This document shows, piece by piece, positions 14,977 through 21,228 of a stretch of DNA of 42,605 nucleotides. Source of the stretch: a virus. The position numbers and the translations under genes are program-made. The stretch lies in the IMG/VR virus record IMGVR_UViG_3300023313_000015, positions 1 through 42,605 of that record. One strand, 5' to 3'. Position 1 is the first letter of the stretch. Every line of letters starts with the position of its first letter. The notes beneath the pieces were generated by a model. The model made no database searches, had not been told where the DNA came from, and saw nothing but the letters and a program-made list of their open reading frames with translations.

Positions 14977-15738
14977 TCAGTATCTTCGCCACTTTTCTTT
15001 AAATAGCGTTTTGTTTATTCCTAAATTTACAGCGGCTCTATATACCTTTGGCTCTTTAGATATAAGATCCTTAGCGCACACATACTTACTAGACAGCTCT
15101 CTCACCTTAGTTTCATTCCAATAACTGCCGTGATGCCTTCCTGTATCAGGATTTGACCCCTCCATGTGAGAGCACACAGTACTTAGTATACCTTCTCGAC
15201 TGGCTTCCGAATAGGCTGAAGGCGAGTATTTCTTAAATTCAGCTCTATTTGTATAGTTGCTGGCCTCCTCTTGAAGGTTAGGCATACTCCATTTTTTCAT
15301 AGTGGGAGCCCCTAGTTCTCCCCCGACTGTTTTATTTAAAACGTTCCATCCCTCCGAACGGTATTTTAGAATAGTAGAGACTTCCCGTGAAGAGGCTTCC
15401 GTGGGAGATATACCCCTTTTAAGAATATGGAATTTGCACGGAATATCTCGGTACTTTTTACCTATTTCTTTATACCCGTGTGCTTTTAATCTTTCTTTTA
15501 TATTACAGGATATTCCGACATATACCGACCTATCATCAAACTCAAATGAATATAGAGTTCTCGCCTTACCATTGGATATTTTCAACATATGTCCTGTTAT
15601 CTTTGGAATAAGTTTGTGATATTTAGCAGCAGAATAAGCCTTGGAGCTTAGTTTTCTAAAGTCCCTCTTAGTTGAAAACTTAAGAGCTTCTTTATGTAAT
15701 CGCTCCAATGTCCAATACCCCGCAGGATTTTCACTCAT
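14977..15738 (-). CDS. GIY-YIG homing endonuclease with DNA-binding repeats
   Basis: The 253-aa protein has a GIY-YIG type core at about 62-90 (LYSFEFDDRSVYVGISCNIK, then ERLKAHGYKEIG), with E near 114 and N near 133 as in the family. Around it are three copies of a roughly 45-residue unit with W near the start, a conserved EA, and AYSAA or AYSEA in the middle (near 8-48, 149-192 and 206-250), which look like DNA-binding repeats. It sits between two virion genes, overlapping the upstream one by 8 bases, and is most likely a selfish homing nuclease. Confidence 0.85.
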   Translation of the reverse strand: MSENPAGYWTLERLHKEALKFSTKRDFRKLSSKAYSAAKYHKLIPKITGHMLKISNGKARTLYSFEFDDRSVYVGISCNIKERLKAHGYKEIGKKYRDIPCKFHILKRGISPTEASSREVSTILKYRSEGWNVLNKTVGGELGAPTMKKWSMPNLQEEASNYTNRAEFKKYSPSAYSEASREGILSTVCSHMEGSNPDTGRHHGSYWNETKVRELSSKYVCAKDLISKEPKVYRAAVNLGINKTLFKEKWRRY

Positions 15739-16051
15739 CCTTGATCTCTCCTGTTATAGGATCATAGCTTAATGCTACATCCTCGTTAATTTCGTATTTA
15801 ACTTTTAAGTCGGCAATTTTCCGAAGTTTTGCATCTTTCAATGCGTTATACTCAGTATGTGCTTTTTGTAGAGCTTTTTCAATCTCTGCTTGTAGTATTT
15901 TTTGCTTTTGTTGGAGAGATAGCACCTCAAATGATTTACACTTCATCTGCTCTGATAAAATATCTGTCTCCAGCATCTCAACTTGAGTCAATGTTTTATC
16001 TATCGGCTTCACAATAGATAGTTTCTTCGTTGTTTTCTTCTTTGTTGTCAT
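15731..16051 (-). CDS. Coiled-coil virion-region protein
   Basis: The 106-aa protein starts with a Lys/Thr-rich tail (MTTKKKTTKKLSIVKPIDKT) and then a long heptad-like helix (residues 22-90, KQKILQAEIEKALQKAHTEY), ending with an acidic DPITGEIKDE. I do not recognise it. It lies between a paralogous pair of virion-type genes and the GIY-YIG gene, whose start overlaps its stop. A coiled-coil connector or assembly chaperone for the appendage is plausible but not shown. Confidence 0.7.
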   Translation of the reverse strand: MTTKKKTTKKLSIVKPIDKTLTQVEMLETDILSEQMKCKSFEVLSLQQKQKILQAEIEKALQKAHTEYNALKDAKLRKIADLKVKYEINEDVALSYDPITGEIKDE

Positions 16052-16052
16052 T

Positions 16053-16490
16053 CTAGATCCTTACTGTTCGTTGTCCTTTATTAATTAACATCTCGGTAGC
16101 ACTAAACGGCTGCCCTACACTTAGTATGATACTTCCTGAGGCTGTCGGAGGAGCATCTGTAATCAATCCCGCTACAGAATCCGATAGAAAGTACACCTTT
16201 GCCACGTCTAGCCCTGTAAACACGGATAGAGAGACTCCTAGTACTCTTATATCGCATAAAGTCGATGAGCTTTTAGCCTCTACTACCCCAATTACGTTAG
16301 AGTTAGCTAGTGAATTGGCTTGAGCGTTTACAGCAAAGCCCCCAACATCCATGATAACAGCAGCCCCTACAAAGACAGAAGCTAGACATGTAGTGTCAGC
16401 TAGAACTACATTAGCATTGCCGCTAGGCAAGTCTGATATATCTAATTGAGCCTTCTTGCCCGTTACTGCGTCCCGTACGATTAACTTCAT
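16053..16490 (-). CDS. Virion-type protein, DUF2190-like
   Basis: The 145-aa beta-rich protein resembles a common phage decoration or tail module: VLADTTCLASVFVGAAVIMD, then NVIGVVEAKSSS, then VYFLSDSVAGLITDAPPTAS and a final VGQPFSATEMLINKG. The same order of motifs appears in the next gene (16487-17077), so the two are paralogues. ATGA coupling at 16487-16490 shows they are translated together. They probably form two related parts of a tail appendage or capsid decoration. Confidence 0.7.
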   Translation of the reverse strand: MKLIVRDAVTGKKAQLDISDLPSGNANVVLADTTCLASVFVGAAVIMDVGGFAVNAQANSLANSNVIGVVEAKSSSTLCDIRVLGVSLSVFTGLDVAKVYFLSDSVAGLITDAPPTASGSIILSVGQPFSATEMLINKGQRTVRI

Positions 16491-17077
16491 AGTATCTCTT
16501 CAGGCTCCTCAATATTTATAAATATAGATCCAACGCCCAATCCTTGCCCAATTTGAGTAACAAACTCTCCGACAATTACGGTTGGAGTATTAGTTATAGC
16601 ACCGGAAGTCGATAGAAACAAAGGTTCATTTATAGTAAACAGGAAACTAGGGTTTAAGGGAACTATCCCAAAAGTAAGTATCCTAATAGTCTCCCCTGTC
16701 AGTTTAGCCTCTAGAGCTATACCAATGGCCTTGGAATTGGCGTATGTGTCATCAGACGTTAAGCCCACATTAGTATCTGATACCAATCTCACCATATCAA
16801 ACGCTGCTATATCCTCATTCGCTATCGACTCAAACACCAGTTTAGCAGCCTCAACACTAGGAGGAGGCTGGATTACTGTTAGATTAGATAGCTCTACGGT
16901 TATATCTGAGGGCTTTGATACCTCTACAGTTATTGTATCCGGCTGAGCTATCTCTACAATGTTCTGAGATATAGCTATATCTATACTAGCAGGAGATATT
17001 TCTACAATCTCCACGCTATTACTAGTTTGTTGGATAGTAACAGAGATAACGCTCTGTTGTATGGTTACCTCTGACAT
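16487..17077 (-). CDS. Virion-type protein, paralogue with N-terminal beta repeats
   Basis: The first 70 residues are short beta repeats rich in I, V, S and T (VTIQQ twice, then VEIVEISPASIDIAISQNIV and ITVEVSKPSDITVELSN). A proline hinge (IQPPPS) leads to a domain of about 120 aa with the same motif order as the 145-aa neighbour: KAIGIALEAKLTGETIRILT, FLSTSGAITNTP and a final IGQGLGVGSIFINI. This suggests a duplication in which one copy gained a stalk-like N terminus. It fits a short tail appendage. It overlaps both neighbouring genes. Confidence 0.7.
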   Translation of the reverse strand: MSEVTIQQSVISVTIQQTSNSVEIVEISPASIDIAISQNIVEIAQPDTITVEVSKPSDITVELSNLTVIQPPPSVEAAKLVFESIANEDIAAFDMVRLVSDTNVGLTSDDTYANSKAIGIALEAKLTGETIRILTFGIVPLNPSFLFTINEPLFLSTSGAITNTPTVIVGEFVTQIGQGLGVGSIFINIEEPEEIL

Positions 17078-17454
17078 TACGCTCTAGTTACTTCAGGACT
17101 AAGAAGCACTTGCCCCTCTAGCCATCTAACTACAGTTCCAGCACCATCTATGCTTTCTATATCATAAGCAAACTTAACATCTTTTCGGGTAGTATTCTTT
17201 TGAGAAGGTATCAGAATTGCCGTAGAAGTAGCCGCTGATAGGGATACATCTACTCTACCAAGATCTGTACCCTGATTAAGGATAGTAAAGGCTAAGCTAG
17301 CTTGTATAGTAGCGTCTGATATAGACTTACGTATATGTCCACTAAATAGATGACCTGTAAGGTCAATAGCGGTTCCTGTACTATCTTTTATAGTGAGCTG
17401 CACTATAAAGTCAGCACCTTGATCAATATTCATGTTATAACTGGCTGCACTCAT
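17077..17454 (-). CDS. BppU-like tail appendage protein
   Basis: The 125-aa protein fits a common phage tail module: an opening strand after MNIDQGADFIVQLTIKDSTG, then DLTGHLFSGHIRKSISD, and the ending VVRWLEGQVLLSPEVTRA. This pattern recurs in small Ig-like tail or baseplate attachment proteins. It is the first of the clear virion genes on the minus strand and follows a 72-base gap with an inverted repeat and AT-rich promoter-like sequence. It probably joins the appendage to the tail. Confidence 0.75.
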   Translation of the reverse strand: MSAASYNMNIDQGADFIVQLTIKDSTGTAIDLTGHLFSGHIRKSISDATIQASLAFTILNQGTDLGRVDVSLSAATSTAILIPSQKNTTRKDVKFAYDIESIDGAGTVVRWLEGQVLLSPEVTRA

Positions 17455-17491
17455 AGATATTCCCTCTCCTATTTATAGTATAATAGTAGTA

Positions 17492-17515
17492 TGCCAAGCT
17501 TAGAGACTATTGGCA
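17492..17515. other. Inverted repeat upstream of the appendage genes
   Basis: TGCCAA and TTGGCA are separated by 12 bases. On the minus strand TTGGCA is followed by the AT-rich stretch around 17477-17486 (TATACT, TATAAAT), so the repeat may be an operator overlapping a promoter for the leftward appendage genes. It could also be a leftover terminator stem of the 84-aa gene, but no T-run follows. Confidence 0.4.
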
Positions 17516-17526
17516 ACAAACGCAAG

Positions 17527-17781
17527 TTACTCTCCTTTAGGTGTCTCGATTTCCCTTAATAGAACTTGCGCCCTATATTTAAATTTACTTTCCTCGTGGC
17601 TTATTGAGCAGTCTTTTACAAACTCTTTAAGTTTATCGTTCTCGGCTTCTAGCTCAATACAATAAGATTCATATTCTCTATATTGCCTCACGATCATCTT
17701 AAATTTAGTGCTTGATATAGCTACATATTCACCATATTCATCTGATCTAAAATGTTTTGTAAAATAATCTTTGTCTTTCAT
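17527..17781 (-). CDS. Small unknown protein (84 aa)
   Basis: The 84-aa product begins MKDKDYFTKHFRSDEYGEYV and contains a helical coiled segment (YREYESYCIELEAENDKLKE). It has no recognised family. Its start overlaps the stop of the 56-aa gene as ATGA. It is part of the run of small early-type genes on the minus strand, many of which probably act against host functions. Confidence 0.65.
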   Translation of the reverse strand: MKDKDYFTKHFRSDEYGEYVAISSTKFKMIVRQYREYESYCIELEAENDKLKEFVKDCSISHEESKFKYRAQVLLREIETPKGE

Positions 17782-17948
17782 TTTTCTTCCTTAATAATAT
17801 CCCGAATCTCAATGGCTTCATCAAGTGCAATTCTAATTCTCTCAATAGTTAAATTTAGATTATCAAGAGTTATTATGGTTGCTCGGTACTGGCTTACTTC
17901 GTTTAGTGTCCATTCTACTATTGTATTTTCTACCCTAGATATTTCCAT
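17778..17948 (-). CDS. Small helical protein (56 aa)
   Basis: A 57-codon frame lies between the 231-aa and 84-aa genes. Its ATG has GGAG 11-12 bases upstream and its stop overlaps the next start as ATGA, the coupling typical of this operon. The product (MEISRVENTIVEWTLNEVSQ, ending IRDIIKEEK) is helical with regular hydrophobic spacing, probably a short coiled coil. It has no recognised family. Confidence 0.6.
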   Translation of the reverse strand: MEISRVENTIVEWTLNEVSQYRATIITLDNLNLTIERIRIALDEAIEIRDIIKEEK

Positions 17949-17952
17949 TATT

Positions 17953-18648
17953 TTACAGCTCCTCTATTAAGTCGATTAGTATATTTGATAGCTCTATTTG
18001 CCTTTTTTCTATAGAAGAAAAAGCAGCAGCGGCAGAAGTAGCAGAATGCCGATAAGAATTAGAAGCAGCCGAAACAGCAATAGAGGCAGAATAAGCAGAA
18101 ACAGTAGAAGCAGAATAAGTAGAATACGCATAATCAGTAGCAGCAACAGAGGCAACAGTAGATGCAGAATAGGAAGCAATCTCTAATAATTCCCTATCCC
18201 CTATCAATAAAGCATCTATTATAAACAATTGTGCGGCATATATGTCACTATATTTTTCTTTGTCATAATCATTAAAGGTTGATTCTATAATCTTAATCTT
18301 AAATGCTACTTCTATATCCTTTAAATTAACACCTACTTTTATTGCTTCCATGGAACGTAGCGGCCAGAGCTTTGATTCTTTATCAGGTAACTCTTCAAAT
18401 ATCGTATCTTGAACAATAGCGAACCACTCGGGTAAGCCTAATAACTTTTCATATGATTCGTGGTCATTATAATCATATGATAAGCCTTTGAGCCTATTCG
18501 CTGATTCAATAGAGCATCCAACTGCGCACCCTTTCCCCGTTTCATCATTAAAGTATTCACCTTTTATAAGGTTATCTAGCTTCATATGCTTTTTTAACTC
18601 TGTTACTAATTCTTTTTTCGTTAGTATTGTATTTGTAAATGCTTTCAT
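17953..18648 (-). CDS. Phage protein with Ala/Ser/Tyr-rich C terminus
   Basis: The first 150 residues resemble a phage hypothetical family I have seen often: LIKGEYFNDETGKGCAVGCS, ESYEKLLGLPEWFAIVQDTI, and WPLRSMEAIKVGVNL. Residues about 158-215 are low-complexity, with repeats of the type SAST and YSAS. The codons of that stretch are dominated by GCT, TCT and TAT so the DNA is itself repetitive. The conserved Cys pair in GKGCAVGC and the LPEW motif suggest a folded enzyme-like or metal-binding domain, but the function is unknown. Confidence 0.75.
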   Translation of the reverse strand: MKAFTNTILTKKELVTELKKHMKLDNLIKGEYFNDETGKGCAVGCSIESANRLKGLSYDYNDHESYEKLLGLPEWFAIVQDTIFEELPDKESKLWPLRSMEAIKVGVNLKDIEVAFKIKIIESTFNDYDKEKYSDIYAAQLFIIDALLIGDRELLEIASYSASTVASVAATDYAYSTYSASTVSAYSASIAVSAASNSYRHSATSAAAAFSSIEKRQIELSNILIDLIEEL

Positions 18649-18650
18649 TT

Positions 18651-18809
18651 TTATTCCCTTTCGTAGTTATATATGGCCATTAGTGCCAATATTGCCAATA
18701 TTGCCGTAGACATGGATAGTAGGTCTGTAGATTCGTTCTCTAATCTCCATACTAGCTTCTCTTTCAGGTAGGTATTTTGATCTTTAGTTTCTTTTGATTG
18801 TGTCGTCAT
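18651..18809 (-). CDS. 52-aa single-pass membrane protein
   Basis: The ATG at 18809 has AAGGG about 8 bases upstream. The product has a charged N-terminal half (MTTQSKETKDQNTYLKEKLV) and a hydrophobic C-terminal helix (MSTAILAILALMAIYNYERE), so it is a small tail-anchored type protein. Its neighbour at 18814-18903 encodes another membrane peptide only 4 bases upstream. Such pairs often act in lysis control or as host-membrane effectors; which applies here is not known. Confidence 0.6.
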   Translation of the reverse strand: MTTQSKETKDQNTYLKEKLVWRLENESTDLLSMSTAILAILALMAIYNYERE

Positions 18810-18813
18810 TATA

Positions 18814-18903
18814 TCACCCTTGTACCAGTAGGTTGAACATAGTCCACCAGAATATAGTTATTAGTATTAATGCCAGCCAATTAACGATAAGTCTTTTATA
18901 CAT
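18814..18903 (-). CDS. 29-aa membrane peptide
   Basis: A 30-codon frame with GGGAG seven bases before the ATG. It overlaps the end of the 97-aa gene and stops 4 bases before the 52-aa gene. The product is almost entirely a membrane helix, MYKRLIVNWLALILITIFWW then TMFNLLVQG, with two positive residues at the N terminus. Tight packing and the good ribosome site support a real gene. It may be an inhibitory or holin-like peptide. Confidence 0.5.
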   Translation of the reverse strand: MYKRLIVNWLALILITIFWWTMFNLLVQG

Positions 18904-19189
18904 ATTTGAACTCCCTTTTACTGAAAGCGTAGGCATCACCCACGGATAGTTTATATTCCATTAGTATAGCGGTCTTGGCTTCTCCAAGCCCCACGTTTGA
19001 GTTACCCTCTATTTTATAGTAGGCAAAGGCCCTAAAGTCCTCTTCCCCCTTCATTGTCGAAGTCCCCACTACCTTACCCCTTTTCTCACCAAAGTCCTCG
19101 GTGATACAGAATACTAAACTATTGGGCATTCTCAAGCCCGTAGTTCCCTTTCTGATATACTCATCCTCGTGTCTTTTAGTTGTTTTCAT
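18896..19189 (-). CDS. Small unknown protein (97 aa)
   Basis: The 97-aa product begins MKTTKRHEDEYIRKGTTGLR and has a mixed fold pattern with strands (SLVFCITEDFGEKRGKVVGT) and a helix (GEAKTAILMEYKLSVGDAYA). It overlaps the neighbours at both ends (14 bases with the upstream 61-aa gene). No family is recognised. It is one of the small early-type genes downstream of the divergent promoter region. Confidence 0.65.
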   Translation of the reverse strand: MKTTKRHEDEYIRKGTTGLRMPNSLVFCITEDFGEKRGKVVGTSTMKGEEDFRAFAYYKIEGNSNVGLGEAKTAILMEYKLSVGDAYAFSKREFKYV

Positions 19190-19361
19190 CTATAAACCCC
19201 CAAACTTTGCGAAATCCCCACCCTTTGAAGTAGGTGTCGCCCTCCTCTATCGCCAAATCTATGAAATCCACAGCTTCTTTTTCAGTTTGGAAGGATAGAG
19301 TAATGCAGTCCTTATTTCCCTCGCTAACCATATTCTCTACGATATACCTAATTGTTTTCAT
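19176..19361 (-). CDS. Small unknown protein (61 aa)
   Basis: The 61-aa product (MKTIRYIVENMVSEGNKDCI, then FQTEKEAVDFIDLAIEEGD, ending VWGFIDENN) is compatible with a small alpha/beta domain. Its start overlaps the stop of the 52-aa gene as ATGA. No family is recognised. The operon position suggests an early host-interaction protein. Confidence 0.6.
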   Translation of the reverse strand: MKTIRYIVENMVSEGNKDCITLSFQTEKEAVDFIDLAIEEGDTYFKGWGFRKVWGFIDENN

Positions 19362-19516
19362 AAATTCCCCTTACCATATACTCCCTCTCCCTTTAGTTCA
19401 TATCCGTACTTATCGCATAGATGTTGTAATTCAGACTCAAAGAGGCTGAAATCCCCTGTATCTATCCCTGACACAGAAAAGCTCTCTTCCCATACATACT
19501 CATTTTCATTTTCCAT
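19358..19516 (-). CDS. Small acidic protein (52 aa)
   Basis: A 53-codon frame starts inside the end of the SprT-like gene (19506-20111) and ends in an ATGA overlap with the next gene. The product is acidic in the first half (MENENEYVWEESFSVSGIDT) with one Cys, ending GVYGKGNL. The ATG is preceded by weak ribosome-site signals, consistent with coupling to the upstream gene. Function unknown. Confidence 0.55.
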   Translation of the reverse strand: MENENEYVWEESFSVSGIDTGDFSLFESELQHLCDKYGYELKGEGVYGKGNL

Positions 19517-20111
19517 TTATAACCTCTTCGTTTTGAATAACTGATAGGGCAGAATTACATTTAGTGCATATCCATCCTGAGCCCTTTACGTTTATAGCAT
19601 TCCATTTGTTTTTAGTTATATGATGGATATGGCAGTCACAATATGCGTTATAGTTACGTCTTGTATGATAAGGGCGTAAATGATTTACATCCATGCGGTG
19701 AGTTCTGGAACTATCACCACCCAATAGTTCTACAATACGTTGCCATTTAGTGTTATGTCCACATGATGAGAGATAGACTCTATTTGCTAGGATATGACCT
19801 AATTCATGAATATAGGTATCTTTTAAGTCCTGGAAACTACCAGTAGATGTAAATAGTCGGTAGTTCAATTCGATTAAAGCATTTCCCGTTTTAAATGTTG
19901 AAGTAGCCCTACCACCTGTAGTTTGAAGGCGTTTATTGAATACGAAGGCAATAGGATTAAATAGAGTATCAGGGAAAGTACTTACTGCTTTATGTCCAAA
20001 GTAAGTCATTAGTTTGGCGATGGCTTCTTTATGGATCCCATTGACTTGATTGAATAGTGAGGGGTTGAGAGTAGGTACTGATGGGACTAGTGTTATTGTT
20101 TGAGAGTTCAT
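19506..20111 (-). CDS. SprT-like zinc metalloprotein
   Basis: The 201-aa protein has the SprT layout: HELGH at 102-106, a likely third ligand H119 in CGHNTKW, and a C-terminal zinc ribbon with C158, C160, C182 and C185. In the SprT/Spartan family such proteases cut DNA-protein crosslinks; bacterial and phage members are less well known. It is a cytoplasmic protein with no signal peptide. It is coupled to the 102-aa gene upstream and is the second gene of the leftward accessory operon. It could protect phage DNA or act on host proteins. Confidence 0.85.
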   Translation of the reverse strand: MNSQTITLVPSVPTLNPSLFNQVNGIHKEAIAKLMTYFGHKAVSTFPDTLFNPIAFVFNKRLQTTGGRATSTFKTGNALIELNYRLFTSTGSFQDLKDTYIHELGHILANRVYLSSCGHNTKWQRIVELLGGDSSRTHRMDVNHLRPYHTRRNYNAYCDCHIHHITKNKWNAINVKGSGWICTKCNSALSVIQNEEVINGK

Positions 20112-20419
20112 TAAGATACCTTCTTTGCGGAATTGATAGATAGTACACTGTAAGAAGATTCAGTCTTAAATGACTTACAGTCTAGATCATTTAGTTGAAA
20201 GTAGTAGTCTAGGGTTTTAGTATCATATCGCCATGAAGATCGATCAGATCTAGAAATTACTATGGCAGTGTCCACGATCAAGGTGTTGTCATCATCCATT
20301 AATGAGGTGAAGTATTCTTTTAATTCACTTTCCTCTTTTTTAAGTGATTTTAGGGTTGATCTGATTTCTAGTAGTCTGTTAGCTAGGTCAGTGTTTGCTT
20401 GTGTCTTTGTTGTTTTCAT
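20111..20419 (-). CDS. Coiled-coil unknown protein, first gene of the accessory operon
   Basis: The 102-aa product has an N-terminal coiled coil (residues 12-40, LLEIRSTLKSLKKEESELKE) followed by a small domain (KTLDYYFQLNDLDCKSFKTE, then SSYSVLSINSAKK). The second part, LDYYF...D...FK.ESSYSVLSI, recalls a short module in phage proteins linked to nucleic-acid metabolism, but I cannot name it. It begins at the divergent control region, behind a CAA-repeat leader and AAGGA ribosome site. Confidence 0.65.
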   Translation of the reverse strand: MKTTKTQANTDLANRLLEIRSTLKSLKKEESELKEYFTSLMDDDNTLIVDTAIVISRSDRSSWRYDTKTLDYYFQLNDLDCKSFKTESSYSVLSINSAKKVS

Positions 20420-20430
20420 TGTTTTCCTTT

Positions 20431-20446
20431 GTTGTTGTTGTTGTTG
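20431..20446. repeat. GTT microsatellite (CAA leader on the minus strand)
   Basis: Five GTT units plus one G lie upstream of the minus-strand gene at 20111-20419. Read on that strand it is a CAA-repeat leader ending a few bases before AAGGA and the ATG. CAA repeats are unstructured and can raise translation; the run is also slippage-prone. Confidence 0.7.
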
Positions 20447-20451
20447 GGGAG

Positions 20452-20480
20452 AGATTAGTTTATGTTGTATGCTTAGTCAA
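20452..20480 (-). promoter_or_regulatory. Sigma70-like promoter for the leftward accessory operon
   Basis: TTGACT (minus strand, 20475-20480) and TAATCT (20452-20457) are 17 bases apart. The -35 matches 5 of 6 and the -10 matches 3 of 6 consensus bases. It lies upstream of the first gene of the leftward accessory operon and the CAA leader. Confidence 0.45.
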
Positions 20481-20490
20481 CATAGTAGTG

Positions 20491-20563
20491 TAATGTTTAC
20501 AAAAAATAATGGATGCACTAATGTTTTATGTGTGGTGTATTATATAGAGAGGAGTTTATGGGT
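20491..20563 (+). promoter_or_regulatory. Leader and promoter-like region of the late operon
   Basis: TTTACA and TAATGT with a 17-base gap (near 20496-20524) and an AT-rich TATTATA near 20539-20545 precede the small terminase gene. GAGAGGAG at 20547-20554 is its ribosome site. The promoter match is moderate; a phage-encoded activator may be needed for late expression. Confidence 0.4.
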
Positions 20564-21115
20564 ATGGCTGCGAAGAAATATGATGGTGCGGTAGGTAGTA
20601 GAATAGTTGAACTTGCTTCGTTGGGTTATAGTTTAGCGGATAGTGCTAATTTACTAAATGTTCATCGGAATACTCTTACTAGATGGATTAAGAAATTCGA
20701 CCTTACTAGTAGAATGGCATCGGCTGAAACTGACTTGATGCGATCTACTATAAAGAGAGGTTTGAAGGCGTTAAGTGAAGGTGCTTCATCTACCGAAACT
20801 ATAAGAGAAACTATAGAAGATGATGGCGAGGGTAATATCGTTAAAGTAACCGAGAAGGTTAGACGCTTAGCACCAAACGAGAAGGCTATACAGATACTAG
20901 CTCAACGCTATGCAAAAGAGTTTAGTAAGTCAGAGCTTGAGGAAATTGGTAAGACATTAAACATATCACTGAACACTAGCAACATGAGTATCAGAGAACT
21001 CAACGCAGTACCATCACCACTAGGCTCTATTGATATTAGTAGAAAAGAAGAACTAAAATTAGACCCCCCTACTAGAGATCTCAGTGATGATGTAGGTAGT
21101 GTGACCAACTCATGA
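20564..21115 (+). CDS. terS: Terminase small subunit
   Basis: The start at 20564 puts nine bases between GGAG and ATG; the ATG at 20558 is too close. The 183-aa product begins MAAKKYDGAVGSRIVELASL and has a helix-turn-helix (SLADSANLLNVHRNTLTRWI) as in phage TerS proteins, a helical middle that could oligomerise and a polar C-terminal tail (DLSDDVGSVTNS). It would bind the packaging site and feed the large subunit. It sits two genes before the large subunit, with an endolysin between them. Its last codons lie in a duplicated sequence. Confidence 0.8.
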   Translation: MAAKKYDGAVGSRIVELASLGYSLADSANLLNVHRNTLTRWIKKFDLTSRMASAETDLMRSTIKRGLKALSEGASSTETIRETIEDDGEGNIVKVTEKVRRLAPNEKAIQILAQRYAKEFSKSELEEIGKTLNISLNTSNMSIRELNAVPSPLGSIDISRKEELKLDPPTRDLSDDVGSVTNS

Positions 21116-21142
21116 ATTTTTCTCTAAAAACCATAATTCCTG
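21102..21142. repeat. 41-bp direct repeat, copy 1
   Basis: This 41-base unit recurs exactly at 21171-21211, 69 bases to the right. It contains the last codons and stop of the small terminase gene. Eight further bases to the left (AGGTAGTG) are also repeated, with one extra base in copy 2. It may be the remnant of a small duplication or a TerS-binding packaging site. Confidence 0.9.
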
Positions 21143-21228
21143 TTGTCTCTAGAGTCTACAAAGGTAGTGCTGACCAACTCATGAATTTTTCTCTAAAAAC
21201 CATAATTCCTGGAACCTGCAATGAGTAA
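21112..21228 (+). CDS. Possible 38-aa peptide made of two repeats
   Basis: An ATG that overlaps the TGA of the small terminase (ATGA) opens a 38-codon frame through both copies of the 41-base repeat. It encodes MNFSLKTIIP twice, 23 residues apart, and ends after GTCNE inside the endolysin start region. The duplication keeps the frame because the copies are 69 bases apart. There is no good ribosome site apart from coupling. It may be just an open frame by chance. Confidence 0.25.
   Translation: MNFSLKTIIPVVSRVYKGSADQLMNFSLKTIIPGTCNE
21171..21211. repeat. 41-bp direct repeat, copy 2
   Basis: Exact second copy of 21102-21142, separated from it by 28 bases that include the palindrome CTCTAGAG. 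It ends 9 bases before the endolysin start. Confidence 0.9.

Noticed and set aside
17998-18186. Arg/Ser-rich plus-strand frame
   Set aside because: It is the reverse complement of the Ala/Ser/Tyr-rich tract in the 231-aa gene.
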